Assembly (NCBI GenBank): GCA_021234155.1
Contig: JAJEKV010000078.1
Location: 560,001 to 624,000, forward strand
DNA: 64,000 nucleotides
Direction of reading: 5' to 3'
Origin: Isoetes taiwanensis
Taxonomy: Eukaryota > Streptophyta > Lycopodiopsida > Isoetales > Isoetaceae
Part shown: piece by piece, positions 1-11,900 of the stretch
How positions within the stretch are numbered: the first letter of the stretch is position 1
Layout: the number at the start of each line of letters is the position of its first letter
Program-made: the position numbers and the translations under genes
Notes under the pieces: model-generated
Seen by the model: the letters and a program-made list of their open reading frames with translations, nothing else
Database searches by the model: none
Told to the model about the DNA's origin: nothing

Positions 1-485
1 TGAGGCCATCATCGTTAGAAGCAAGAATCAAATCGTCCACATATAGCACGACGATGACAAGTTTCCCACCACAAGATTTGGTGTAAACATTCCAATCAGC
101 ATGTCCTCGTACAAATCCTTGGGCTGTAAAGAAATCATGAATAGTTTTGTACCACAACATGGGAGATTGCTTAAGGCCATAGATGGCTCGTTTAAGCCTG
201 CACACATAATCCTCCTTGCCGTTGATTGCAAAGCCCAAAGGCTATTTCATATAGACCTCATCATGGATCTTACCATGGAGAAAGGCGGACTTCACATCCA
301 TCTGCTTCCCCATCCTTTTGTGAGCAGCCACGTGCTACTAATCTAGCTTTATAACGAGTGACATGATTAAACTCATCAAACTTGAGCTTGTAGATCCACT
401 TACAGGAAATGGCCTTACGGTTGGGGGGGAGCTTGCACAAATCCCATGTATTGTTCTGCAACAAAGAGCCATACTCCTCCTGCAT
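1..485 (-). pseudogene. Copia reverse transcriptase, 5' part, truncated by window edge
   Basis: The frame at 485-270 has NNTWDLCKLPPNRKAISCKW and TRYKARLVARGCSQKDG, the conserved start of copia RT. A frameshift then leads through LKRAIYGLKQSPMLWY-like sequence to the catalytic motif YVDDLILAS, encoded on the minus strand at 43-17. The polymerase Asp pair is intact, but the reading frame is not. Confidence 0.92.
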
Positions 486-542
486 TGCTTGGTTCTAGGC
501 ATCCTTTTAAGAATTGTGCATGGCCTCCTGGTATGTGACAGG

Positions 543-1716
543 TTATTCGATAGTGACATGACTGTGCAAGGCTAAGTATGCCGCTCTATGGGACTTTCGA
601 CTGTCAAGATACTCCTGCATCTTAGTGGTGAATTTTGGAGCATGTGAAGACCTCCTGATAGGAAGTACTTCAATCGTAGGTTCCTCTGGAAAGTCAGCAT
701 CAGATTCAGGCTCAGAGGGCATGTTATCTGCAAAGGCATCTGCTGCACCTTCTGTATCAGAATCAGATTCCGAGTCAGACTCTAGGGAGTCTTCCATGGC
801 TTGCATGGGATCAGTGGAGACATTGTGAGTGTCTTGACCCAAACTGAAATCATGTTCATTGAAGCTTACGCTCCTCCGCACAATCAGGTTCTTTGTACTT
901 GGTATGTACAACTTATATCCTTTGGTTGTGTCGCCATATCCCACAAACATGCAAGGTGTAGCTCGTGCAGATAACTTGCCACCTTTTCTCTCATCTTTAG
1001 AGACATGTGCAGCCGAAGATTCTAAGGCCTTCTACCGTGGGTTTCTTTCCTGTCCATGCCTCCTCTGGAACAGATGCTAGTACCGTCTTGGTTGGAACTT
1101 TATTGATAATATAAACTGCCGTATATACAACCTCAGCTCAGAACCTGTGGTCAATACCTTTGCACAAAATCATTGATCTGGCACTCTCCAGAACTGTCCA
1201 ATTCTTTCTCTCTACGACACCATTCTGTTAGTGTTCATATGCAACTGAAGTCTCATGTCTGATACCATGCTCAGTAAGAAAAGCAGCAAATTCATCATTA
1301 ATAAACTCACCTCCTTTATCTATTCGAATGGTCTTGACTTTCTTTTCTTTAAAGGTTTCGGCTGTGACTTTCCACTGTTCGAAATGAGAGAAAGCTTCTG
1401 ACTTGTGTGCCATAAAGAAAACCCAATTCATTCTGGTATAATCATCAATTATGAGCAAGAAGAATCTGGAGCCCCCTATAGACTTCAAGCGGGCAGGACC
1501 CCATACATCCATATGGACAATTTCTAAAGGATTGCTGGGTCGAGCAGCCTTTACTTTCTTGTAAGCCTTCCGATGCAGTTTGCCCAAGGGACACCCCTCA
1601 CAAATCCCCTTCGAAGCATTGATTTTAGGAAGATCTTTAACAAACTGCTGATTTTTCATTTTCAACAGCACCCCAAAGTTGGTTGAGATCAGTGCATCTA
1701 GCACTAAAGGCAACAT
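543..1716 (-). pseudogene. Copia integrase, degenerate
   Basis: The frame 1716-1228 has the CX2C half of the zinc finger (CEGCPLGKLHRKAY) and the integrase core with MDVWGP (first Asp) and IDKGGEF (second Asp). It stops in the region expected to carry PQQNG and the catalytic Glu. Related sequence continues in broken frames to about 950, then in frame 950-543 (VGYGDTTKGYKLYIPSTK), the conserved end of the copia integrase. That frame then runs into an acidic linker rich in Asp, Glu and Ser before RT. At least one stop and several frame changes are present. Confidence 0.9.
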
Positions 1717-1872
1717 GCTGATCCCTGCACCAACTTAATTTATAAAGCGTGCCTTCCCTGACGCCCTTAGCTAGGACAATATCCTCTTTGTTTCATATTA
1801 TGAATTGGCCATTGCCGAATGTGACAAAAAGAGAGGCATCATCCATTTTAGAAACTGACAGAAGATTAACTT

Positions 1873-2927
1873 CTAGTTCAGGAACAAACATGGTATCTTC
1901 AAGATCAACACATCCAGTGTAGCAGCGCCCATGCCTTTGATATCCAGTTTGCCTTTACCAATTTTCACCTTTGAGTTGCTACTATACTCAGTCAATTCTT
2001 GTCTAAACAAACTCCTTTTGGCTGTCATGTGGTCACTGGCCCACGATTCAAAATACCAAATTCCATGGGTTACATCAGCTATCATACCAAAGCAGGATCC
2101 TGACCATGGATCATCTTCACCTTCACGCGGTACTTGTTTGATCTTCTCCAGGAAACAGATGACTTTCTGAATTACAAGGACAAAGACAAGGCAAAGCATT
2201 TCCCAAACCGTCTGTCTCAGGGATTTGCTTCTCGGTGCAGCTTGTGCCATGAATGCTCTTAATGCTGAAACAAAAGAGTCACTGCTAGAATCATCAGTAC
2301 CCCTGGAATCACTGCTGTCCTCCTTAGCTGCTTTGTGTCCATAAGCAGATCTCTCAGGCTTTCTCTCAGGCTTTCTCGATCTTTTGACATCATCCTTTTC
2401 CACTTCTTTAGATCTTTTCTTCCTTTTGCTTGGCTCTGGACAATCTCGAGCAATATGTCCCACCTTATTACAATTGCAGCACTTCCGAGTTTCTGCTCCT
2501 TCTGCTCTTCCTATAAAGACCTGACCATCTCTTAGATTTCTTGCTGGTTTGCTTCCTTTCTGGTTTGATTCTTCCATCAGAATCTGTTGGCATGCCCACT
2601 CCAATTGGACATGTTCTGATGATCCAATCAGGTTCTTTACATTGTTATACGATGAGGGCAATCCCATAATAGTGCTCCTATTACCAGATCATCTTCGAGC
2701 CCCTTTTCCATCCCCTGCAATTGAAGAGATGCAGATTTAATCCTTGAAATATACTCCTCTCCAAAGGCACAATCTTTCAACTTCGTGGTGAAGATTACGA
2801 AGTACAAATTCGCCTGCTGGGAGAAGTGCCTCTTCCGATAGATCTTTGACAATTGCTCCCATGCTTCTTTGGCACTGCTAGCTGCTTCAACCTGTGCTAT
2901 CATAGTATCATCTAGATAGCGCATCAT
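1873..2927 (-). pseudogene. Copia Gag and protease region, degenerate
   Basis: Two overlapping minus-strand frames (2927-2637 and 2667-1873) make up the Gag. The first has the UBN2-type Gag pattern (AKEAWEQLSKIYRKRH). The second carries a CX2CX4HX4C zinc knuckle, CCNCNKVGHIARDC, which binds the RNA genome in the particle. A lysine/arginine-rich stretch follows, then the protease. The protease active site, normally D-S-G in this family (LDSGASDHM), reads WYFESWASDHM: the catalytic Asp is Glu and the Gly is Trp. The protease is therefore probably inactive, in addition to the frame breaks. Confidence 0.88.
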
Positions 2928-3220
2928 TCAATTTCTGGCCTCCCAATTGGAGCCATTTCAAGAGAGCTTGTCTCTCTGCATCATTCCCTTCTCTACCTTC
3001 AGTTGATGTTTCACCTTTTAACCACTTGGGCTGCAGTTGCCTTCGGAGCTGACAACACTGGTCTTGGCTCATCTCCGGAAACCACATGCCAGAGTCCCTT
3101 CTCTGACAATTTCCCTCATACCTTTATAATTTAATAAAAGGCATTAGCATGCGTTAGTATCTCAATTCTCCCCATCTCTGCCTGGCCGGGATCAACAATC
3201 CAACTCCAGAGGATTGACTG

Positions 3221-3232
3221 GCTCTGATACCA
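3221..3232 (-). promoter_or_regulatory. Primer-binding site (tRNA-iMet type)
   Basis: The minus strand reads TGGTATCAGAGC immediately inside the LTR. This is the usual plant copia primer-binding site, complementary to the 3' end of initiator tRNA-Met. It fixes the LTR boundary and the orientation of the element. Confidence 0.88.
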
Positions 3233-3414
3233 TATTAGAGGTTTAGAAGAAATACCATCCAAAAAGGCATCGATCTATTCAAGGAACTCCTCTTTATACA
3301 TCTTAGATGGTGTATCCATTTATGGACCTCACCGCACAGCTGGATTAATGGAGCAAGCTCCTTAACTTCTGGAATTCTAGAAATAGCTAACTCTATTTTG
3401 ACTGAACCCTAACA
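3233..3414 (-). repeat. LTR of the copia element (5' LTR in element orientation)
   Basis: On the minus strand the segment begins TGTTAGGGTT and ends CTCTAATA directly before the primer-binding site, giving short imperfect inverted termini (TGTTAG and CTAATA). Its length is 182 bp. The partner LTR lies outside the window, so neither LTR divergence nor target duplication can be measured. Confidence 0.75.
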
Positions 3415-3690
3415 ACCAGACGTCACATGACTAAAAGTCATATTTGTTACAATATCAGAGTTCCAATAGGAACAAGAAACAAGAAGCAGGAAAGAATGGA
3501 GGGAATTTCCCACTATTTTTGGGCCCAAAAAAACCAACCCAAATTCACAGTAATTATTATACATTTCAAAAAATGTATATGTATTAAATTGGCTCAATAT
3601 TTTATCACTATAACGTGCTTTTACCCACCAATATCTATGGGTCTCGAATCTAAGATGAACCACATGGTAGCATTTTATCATTGATCCTAA

Positions 3691-3848
3691 AAAATGATAA
3701 GTTGGAAGCTAGGTTTTGTCCTTTGGATAATAGGTTCGTATTCAATGCGGCATTAAATTCCATTAACTATTTTCCCACCAAGAAAGAGGAAAATGATAAG
3801 TTGGAAGCTAGATTTTGTCCTTTGGATAATAGGTTCATATTCAATGTG
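3691..3848. repeat. Two-copy direct repeat, about 58 bp
   Basis: The block starting AAAATGATAAGTTGGAAGCT occurs near 3691-3748 and again near 3789-3847, with few substitutions. A spacer of about 40 bp separates the copies. No coding signal is seen. Confidence 0.8.
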
Positions 3849-4273
3849 CTATTCTGATGCACAAAGTGCAACAAGTTTCTAGTATATTGCAATTTTTATT
3901 CCATTTGTTTGCTGATATGCATCTCAATGTTCTGCAATTTTTTTGGAAATTAGTAATTCATAAAACATATATATTGTTGCATTATATCTGAAGCTTCTCT
4001 TTTTATATGATTTTTAAAGGGTTGGTGACATTCCAAGCAAAAGCTTCTAGGAACACAAGATAGTCGATGCAGATGCATTACGACAAACATTGGATGCAGT
4101 TAAGCTATGAATTTCTACATATTGATAGTTGCTTCTCTATCAGGATTTGATGCTAGGGTCTGTTCGGCTGATCTATGACCAGATTCGTTAGTGGACATCT
4201 TTAGGTTCAAGGGCACTTCATCATTAGGTACTTGTTTTAATAAGGTCTACATCCATTCTATATGCTAACTACT

Positions 4274-4302
4274 TTCTATTCTATTCTATTCTATTCTATT
4301 CT
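4274..4302. repeat. (TTCTA)n pentanucleotide microsatellite
   Basis: About six tandem TTCTA units. The same motif forms a much longer array near 53.6 kb. Confidence 0.95.
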
Positions 4303-4639
4303 TTTGAAAATATGATTCCTTATTTTACAACTTCCATTTGTTATTTTTCGAGATTTATCAATAACAAGCATTTGCCATCCTATTATTAGGCATAACAAGA
4401 AAAGCCTTTGAAAAAAATGGATGGAATTGTCATGAGAAGAGCATAAACTTGTGGACCAAAAATATGTCTTAATGTTCGTTCCATACTATTTCATGCTAGA
4501 TATTTATTACAGTTGTACATTCGATGCCTAATTTTGGCCCCATCGAGGCCGAAAATATTTCCAGCGCAGAGTAATTCACCCTACACCATCCGCAAAACCA
4601 TTACATCTAACACTTCTAATTAAATTCCCCATGAAAACC

Positions 4640-4870
4640 CCGTTTGTTTGGGTGCATATTCACAGGGGGTTGACGTATGGTAGTGAGAGCTGTTGGATGG
4701 ACATATTCATAAGTTGTGCCTCGAATTAGACCGTAGATGATGATCCTCATTTGTGGGTATGTTTCTACAAATTTGGATATACTGTATAGTGGGGTTTGTG
4801 AAATACGATAAGGTTGAGTGCATTGTACTAAGTCGTGTATTATATAGTTTGAAGGCGCATAGCTTTGCCA
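4640..4870. mobile_element. Fragment related to the 47.5-kb TIR element
   Basis: The stretch starting near 4645 (TTTGGGTGCATATTCACA) matches the terminal inverted repeat of the element at 47523-47789. The next bases (GGGGGTTGACG and GAGAGCTGTTGGAT) also match its subterminal sequence. I could not find the opposite terminus, so this is either a truncated or a strongly diverged copy. The flanks at 3849-4639 and 4871-5740 hold no gene I can support. Confidence 0.5.
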
Positions 4871-5739
4871 GCCCACAGTTTTTGAGTTGAACTAATTAAC
4901 AATAGAGAAGTGAATTGACTTAGAGTAATTACAATCAATAAGGTTACAAAATTCAATTTGAGAATTTGTTGGATAACCCTACTACTTGAAGGCATAGACA
5001 TGCTAATGGATTCTAAATTTCAAGGCATCCAGTTTCATCTAAAGGTTTTCAAGAACAAAAAGAGAGACCATGATAACCCTCTGACCTGTGCAGAGATGCC
5101 TTGGAAAAGAGAAAAGAAATACTTTCTTTGATGCATTGAACACAATCTGGAAGCCTCAATCTGACTACTTCATCTTGGACCAGTGCATAATGTATTTGGA
5201 ATGGTTTTTTAACTAGAATCTCCACTATTATCGCAATGTGCTTCACAAGTGATGCAATCTCCAAACCATTATGAAAACTGAGAAGCCGAGGAGGCAAAGG
5301 GATAAATGCACCAGAATGCAGGTAAATGGGAGAAATGATAAGTATAGAGAAGAAAAATAAAGAAGCAATAGCTATGGCAAGAGATGGTAGTCTGAGACTA
5401 CAGAGCTTCCTCATTTTTTCCTGGCTATAACGCTGAAAAGTCTCCACCGATAAATTACCTACAATTGCAGGTTTAGTCTGGTAACTGGGAATATTCAAGA
5501 ATATGGTAGCATGTACTAGGAATATTCCCACCCAACAAGGGTTTTCCCTTCAAGGCAACCCAAAAAAACTTGTATTTATCAAGCTTAAGAAAAAAAAATA
5601 GCTTTTATTTTGGAGTTAGAAACCATTGCCTGAATGCCAATTGCACTATATTTGCCATGCTCAAAAACCCTAAATATGGAATACTCAAATTGTAAAACTT
5701 CTTCAAACTGCCATACCCGAGGTCACCACTTCAAACATA

Positions 5740-6268
5740 GCCAACATCGGTCTAGTAACGAGGACCTTAAAAATCCATTGCCCTAGAGGTCACGGGTTCA
5801 AGTATGACCAGCGGGTCCTATGGGAGAGACCTTAAACCTGCCATATATAATCACATGCAAAGCAGCCCTCAACATATCACCGAGTGTGATATGTAAAATG
5901 TGATGGACGCTAAGGGAGGCAGGAAAGTAAGAACCCATGCTCCTATAGTACTTCCTAGAGCGGGAAGAGCGAGGCGGTTATCTTCAGTACTACACACAGG
6001 AAAGAGGTAGGAGCCCCCTAGTACTAGGCTTTGGGAGGGAAGAGGTTGAGCGGGAATTCAAACGGAGTACTAATCCTCTCTTTTGTCTACCCAAAGTTGT
6101 CATAGTTGTTTGATTTGAAAAATGCAAATATTTCCTATCTGGCCTATGAGAGGCTTATAAATAAGGTTGTATACCATTATTTATTAATAAAATCTAAATA
6201 TCTTGCCTTCAAAAAAAAAAAAAAATGTGATGTAGACTGTACTCATGATGAATCGAATGATGTCTTTC

Positions 6269-6302
<34 letters not shown>
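5740..6302 (+). mobile_element. SINE-like region with tRNA-type box B and A tails
   Basis: At about 5789-5812 the sequence GAGGTCACGGGTTCAAGT resembles the box B region of tRNA-derived plant SINEs. A weak box A-like stretch (CTAGTAACGAGGACC) lies about 40 bp upstream. A poorer copy of the box B region (CGAGGTCACCACTTCAAAC) lies at about 5719-5737. The region ends in two A-runs, at 6211-6225 and 6270-6300. It is probably a SINE or a nested pair of A-tailed retroposons. The family is not identified. Confidence 0.45.
5895..6232 (+). mobile_element. Small A-tailed insertion with 11-bp flanking repeat
   Basis: AAAATGTGATG occurs at 5895-5905 and again at 6222-6232, directly after the A-run. The insert between them is about 316 bp and ends TCTTGCCTTC followed by A15. 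This is the layout made by LINE-type target-primed insertion. The match includes four A bases that could belong to the tail, so only seven bases are strongly informative. Confidence 0.45.
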
Positions 6303-8055
6303 AAAATAGCAACCTTCAAAAACTATAAGCTCCAATCTGTTGGAAAATTAGGCTCTGACTCCCACTTTGCAAGATATAAATGTTGTAAATATTCCTAAAG
6401 TTGCTCGTACCATAAGATATAAATGTTTAGATTAGATATTCCTAAAATTGCTCATACCATGTGCAAGAAGGAAATTATTAAAAGTATCATCATGCATCTA
6501 GTTTCACCTTGGACCGTAGTACACCCTTTGTTGTTTGGATGTGAATTATTCCATGTGATATGAATTATCGTACTCGTCCTTCCAAATTCCAAAATCCATG
6601 TGTGTTCTCCTTCCAAATTCCAAAATCCATGTGTGTTCTCTAAATATCCATAAACTCTCATGGTTTATTTGTAAAACACCGATACCACACATCGTTTCAA
6701 AATAAAGCAACCATTTCTAAATCTGGAAGACATTTGATAACTTTAGGTCCAACAAACGTAAAGTAGTAATTGATCTTATTAGCACAACATTTATTCCATG
6801 ACAAATAAGAGAAGCATATTAAATCTGTAAAAAAATCATAAAATCATCAAGCATAGGCATTTTTAACAACAAAACAAAACGACACCCCTCATTAGTTGGT
6901 ATTAAGGAAAAGAAACTGCACGTTGCAGCACAACACAATTGACAAATATGGCAGAATGTAAAGCAACCATTAATTTCCATTAAAATCCATTCCCCAATGC
7001 CATGCCAGGCTTATCATTTTTGGAAGAAAATGAATAAATAGATTTCACATGGTATGTGCAGTAAATAGAAGGAGAAAAAGAGGCGCTAAATAAAGTGGAA
7101 AGAAAAATCAAAGAATATAGTACTCATCCTAATCCACGGTGCAATCCATAAGTTATAAGATATAGCAAAACAAATCTGTGTTGCTTTACAAGAAACCTGA
7201 ACCTTATGATATTCTATAAATAACCCAAGTGCTAGAAAGTCAGATCTGCATGTAGTATATTAAAATGGTGCATTGGCATACGTAAAAAGCAAGTCCAAAC
7301 GTTCCTTATGTCAAATGTTTCTTTATCTTATGACTTGTGATCTATTCAGATAATAAAGTAAAGTAGAAGTAGAAGCAGCTTCAGAAATTACAGCACTGAG
7401 ATGTCACCATCAATTGGAGAAACAGATAGCATAAAAGAACCAACCATAACAATACATCCTTACCAGAATATCATTTATGAAGGCTCAAGAATTTTCAATT
7501 CCTTCAACTTCAAACAAACAGCACGCTGTACACAATAACAACCTGTACAGTTGCCTGTAACTGTGAACAACATTACCTTCCAGATCCTTGGCACATTAGA
7601 ATGCGTTTGAGATGACAGTAACAAAGTAAAAATGGAAGCCAGAATCACAAATGCTAGTGCTTCAACATTGTTCTGATCAATGTGTTAGCTTCCAGATCCT
7701 ACAACTTAGATTAGAGTCTAGTATATTGAGTTTCAGAACCAATTAGACAAGGAGCCAAATTAATGAAGGGCAGGAGATTCAGCTTGTCAGCAAGTATCAA
7801 ACAAAGAATAAAGTCAGGAATGAGGGAACCTCAAGAGCTGAAATGAGTAAAAAACCTGTATGTGCACCAGCATGTGTTCTCCTCTGAAGAGTGTACAAGT
7901 TTTCCTGATGCCGAGGCATTCCAGAATCTAAGCTGAAAATGCCTAGAGACTTCTCAATTCCATGCAGTGCTGCAGTGAACATAAACATGATGCTTTTTGA
8001 AAATTTCAAGCACACTTTGCAGCAACATCAACCTTCATCTTTGAAGTGAAATAAT
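6303..8055. other. AT-rich intergenic interval
   Basis: No gene, RNA gene or clear mobile element seen. It contains a short direct repeat (CCTTCCAAATTCCAAAATCC near 6575 and 6607). The right end is the 3' flank of the minus-strand gene that ends at 8056. Confidence 0.5.
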
Positions 8056-8907
8056 TCAGGTGGAAGGGGAGTAAAAGAATTGAGGAGATGGAGGATAATA
8101 GAGATGAGTGGGAGGAGTCCTATACAGAGGAGATCTATTAGGAGACGGTGTGATTGGCGGCGAAGCAAGAGGACTTCTCAGACCTGGTGCAGAGTGATGG
8201 AAATTCTTCATAGGAGTTAGGCGAGGCGAAGGCGGAGAATTGGCGCTAAATCTCGGACTTGCCCTGCGGTTGCTAGAAGGAATTACCATCATGAGATCAC
8301 TTGGAATGTAATAAGGCGAGTACCGCGCAGGAGACATGGAGGATTTTCTAAAGGAGGGTTCTTTAGATGAAGGCATGGGACTGAAGGAAGACCTTGGGGG
8401 AGTGAAGACAGGAGAAGTAAGGGGTGTAAGGAAGGGGGTTTCCTGAGGAGTTCCAGTGTAAGATGCAGTGGCATAATCGCAGGAGCCTCGCTTCGATCTG
8501 CAATCTTCCATCTCCATATCTTCCTTAGTCTCTTCCAAGATGGTGAAGAGACTTCTAGCATGTTGGTGCTCATGTTGATGATGTTCATCTGTGCTGTTCT
8601 CCACATGCACAGGGTACAATTTGGCCACCAGTTCAGAATGAAAATTAGACTGGCTGTGCTGCTGATGATATACAGAACTCATTATGCTCAAATCTGAAGA
8701 ATGATCAAACCTTGCTTCTGGATTTAGTATCATCATAGTGTCCTGGTTGAAAGTACTTACTCTTCTGTTAAAGAAGGCCTTCTTTTTCCAGAAGAGTAGG
8801 TAGTAGAGCTCTGCTACAAGAAGCAGGAAAAAACCAACAAATATCACACTTAGACCTATTCCCAAGGCCCCCAAAGAACCCATATTTCTGTTCCTGTTTT
8901 CTGCCAA
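8056..8907 (-). CDS. Plant single-pass membrane protein, Pro/Ser-rich tail (283 aa)
   Basis: An intact uninterrupted frame of 283 codons. Residues 10-40 form one strong hydrophobic segment (ALGIGLSVIFVGFFLLLVAE) ending in AELYYLLFWKKK. This N-terminal signal-anchor with the ELYYLL-W-K signature occurs in a small family of plant-specific membrane proteins of unknown function. The rest is low-complexity and soluble. A His-rich stretch lies near residues 85-115, an acidic segment (LEETKEDMEME) near 122-134, and from about 150 a Pro/Ser/Thr-rich tail with many SPxx and TPxx motifs. The basic KKK after the membrane segment suggests a cytosolic tail. The start Met is the first in frame after upstream noncoding sequence. 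No intron is evident. Function is not known. Confidence 0.85.
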   Translation of the reverse strand: MAENRNRNMGSLGALGIGLSVIFVGFFLLLVAELYYLLFWKKKAFFNRRVSTFNQDTMMILNPEARFDHSSDLSIMSSVYHQQHSQSNFHSELVAKLYPVHVENSTDEHHQHEHQHARSLFTILEETKEDMEMEDCRSKRGSCDYATASYTGTPQETPFLTPLTSPVFTPPRSSFSPMPSSKEPSFRKSSMSPARYSPYYIPSDLMMVIPSSNRRASPRFSANSPPSPRLTPMKNFHHSAPGLRSPLASPPITPSPNRSPLYRTPPTHLYYPPSPQFFYSPST

Positions 8908-11900
8908 TCAATCCTCCTTAACATGCATCAAAAACCTAAACCTAAATTGGAAGAAGCACGAGACCTTGAGCCTGGGCTGCAGCGCATGAAAATCCCCTGC
9001 ATTTTCAGCCATTTTTTTTTCGTATTCAATGGCCAAATGAGACGAAGAATTGCAGAAAAAATCAATCCCACCCTTTTTGTCTAACCGGGCAGAGAACCCA
9101 GAGTTTGCATTCCAACTTCAGACCTCCAATGCTCAGATTTTGCAGTTATGGACTTCCTGTTCCAAGGAGAAATAGTAAAACGGCATCATCCATGTTTCAG
9201 CCCCCAAGAAAAAAGAACTGGGTTCGAGAAGGAAGGCCTGATCTCCTTAGTGCCACAAAAACCAAAATATGGAGCGAAGGTACAAACAGAAGCACAGGTC
9301 ATGCAATTTGGCGCTTCGACATTATTGCCAGAGGGTCAGCTCTACTGGAAAGAGAAGAAAAACAAGTCAAAACTATGGAGATTTTAATCTGAAGAAGACC
9401 CAGCAGAGCTATTCTTTGTCTAATAACCACTAATCCAATATGCCATCACGGATCTGCGGCTGGTCGATCTGCATTGGGACCCAGATGCTAAAAGGGGCTT
9501 GCAAAGTCTCAAAACAAGGACCAGGGAAAGGGGATTGCCGGATTAAACAACCCACAAAAGAAAAAGCGGAGGAACTCTGCGACAAACAAGCCCTTGCACC
9601 GAAGTCCAAATCCGCAGATCCGTGCCCTGTTCTTGCCCTTTTTGGGGCTTGACTCCTTGTGCCGAATTTTCTGTTACCTTCTTCTGATCTGTTTTACCCT
9701 TTGCAGGTACTATTTGTCAGAAAGGAAAAACAAATGAAACAGAGTACCACTCACTGCCTGACTGCTGCAGGGCAACTGCCATAGCCAAGCTTTTCAGAGC
9801 AACAGAAACCCAGTTTGGGCTTGGCCTTGTAATGTAGAATGGGATCTGTCCAAAATCAGGAGCCCAGGCCAAAAACAGAGCTAGCACTGTATTCTATCAT
9901 TTATTCTGTTATAAGTTCGGCTTAGCCTTGATCTGCCATCTGCATCAGTAGAAGCCATAGCCGAATCCGACCCTTTTGTGTGCATCCCTGTTTTGGAAGC
10001 TGTAATTTTGTAGTTTTTCAGCTCAAGAATTGAATGCCATGTGCTATATAATTACTGGCCGCCAAATTTAGACAAATGGCTTTGTGTAATTAGAGCCCAG
10101 ATTCTAGTTAGTCTGCTCATGTTTGTCTTGTTTTAGCTGCAGGCTTTATTGTATATGGTCTTGTAGTTAACGTCTCTATTCATGTTAGCACGAAGATTAC
10201 ATTAATTAGGTTTATTCTGATAGATTATTCTTAGATCACTGATCAGGAAAACGTGACCATTTCTGCCCAGAATTGGTTGGACGTGTAGCAGAATATAAAT
10301 AATAGTTGGAAATGCGGTATCTTTGATTTTCTCGAGGAGATTCTTCTTTTTGGGAATTAGGTGTTTTTCATCACAAACAAGAAATAGAAGCACATTTTAG
10401 TTCAAGTTTTACCTTTAAGAACTAGGGCTCTCAATTCTTGGAGTGTATAAAATCCCATAAGGGCATTCTATAAAATGTAAAATGGACTTATGTTGAAATT
10501 TCGTCCATGTTGTAGTTGTATTGATTTTACATGATTTAGATAAAATTTAAATTGGTAGTAATTTTAACAAAAGTCCTTTTACTATCTTGCATAATGTGTT
10601 TACATCTAATAGCTAACCAACCTTTAAAATAAATCAAGCATCATCTGAAACATTCCTTGGAGATTCGACTAGATTATCATATAACGTGCACGTCCCAGTT
10701 ATGGACAGAACAGGTTCAGTTTCGTGGATATACCAGTTATCCCCTACATGAGGGAGATATCATATTCAAATACTTCCTACCAAGATATTATTATCCTGAT
10801 TGTCAAATAAATGCGCAACAGACTGAGCTTAACTTTGTGTCTTATTGTTGTCGCCTATTCCATTGATGTAACATATGTGCCTTACATATATGTGCTTATA
10901 AATGACTGCCATATGACAACCTAGGGTGGGTTGTAAAGGGGGGTGGCGACCTTGATGTGCAAGGCTCCATGCAGAGTATCTTAGAAGAGAAACATTGTTT
11001 CATTCTTGGGCAATGGGAGACCATCTCTTTCAATGAATATTGTATATTGCCTAGCTTCACATCCCTTGTCTTCATAGTCATTTTTTAGTATTCAATTATA
11101 AGTACTCCATTCAAGGAGTCCACATCCCAAGCTTACAACTCCAGAATGACAAATCTATTTCTAGAACAACACCCAAAGTGGAGCATTATAGACGTGACTC
11201 CACCATCTGGCTTTCGCATGAGGTGATACTGAATACATGTTTTACCAAGACCTGATATCACCATGGATTGTTTTGTAGTTCCATCATTCAATGTTGCAAT
11301 AATTCTTTCACTCCTTTGATGGGTGAAGTGTTTCAAATTCATTTGGATCCATACTCTGGACATCATAAATTCACTAAGACAAGGTAAGAATTGATCTCCA
11401 TTCTTGGTTGGCTTCATTGTTGCATGTAGTAAGATTAACTATGCCTTAATGACAAAAACTTTGTGATTTCCTGTAGGTTATGACATGTGTCTTTTCGCTC
11501 ATTCCTACTTGCATTAATAAATCCTAACAAAAATAAATAATATTCACTTCTTTAACAGATAAACAATGCAAATTTAATGGATAATAATACAAGTTAGTTA
11601 ATGTCAGAGTCCAATGGAGCATCTTTCCAAGAAATATAAACTGCTAGTATATGAATCTACGTTCCTCCTCGCGGATAATACAACCTTGTGATAAGGTTAT
11701 AGAAGGAATCTTCTATGTATTCTTTATTAGTCATTATTTTGTCTTTTGTAAAAGTGACAATGTGCTTCCATTACCTTTAAAATATACTCTCCCCCCAAAC
11801 CTAAATTCGAATACTCCAATGGTGCAATTTAGTAAATAAAAATGGGCTTTGGATGTATTTTTATCTTGTTTAGGGTGATAGTGCATGCACAATATCATCA

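Larger units (their letters stand above)
1..3414 (-). mobile_element. Ty1/copia LTR retrotransposon, partial, degenerate
   Basis: On the minus strand, from right to left, the order is LTR, primer-binding site, Gag with zinc knuckle, protease, integrase and reverse transcriptase. This is the Pol order of Ty1/copia (integrase before RT). The element runs off the left edge within RT, so RNase H and the second LTR are not visible. The coding frame is broken by several stops and frameshifts, so it is not autonomous. The 182-bp LTR and the iMet-type primer site are typical of small plant copia lineages. The exact lineage is not assigned. Confidence 0.93.

Noticed and set aside
9105-9652. Three overlapping frames upstream of the 8-kb gene
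   Set aside because: Low-quality composition, overlapping one another, no motif; probably promoter or 5'UTR sequence.
11133-11417. 94-codon minus-strand frame as a retrotransposon piece
   Set aside because: No Gag, protease, integrase or RT motif can be pointed to.
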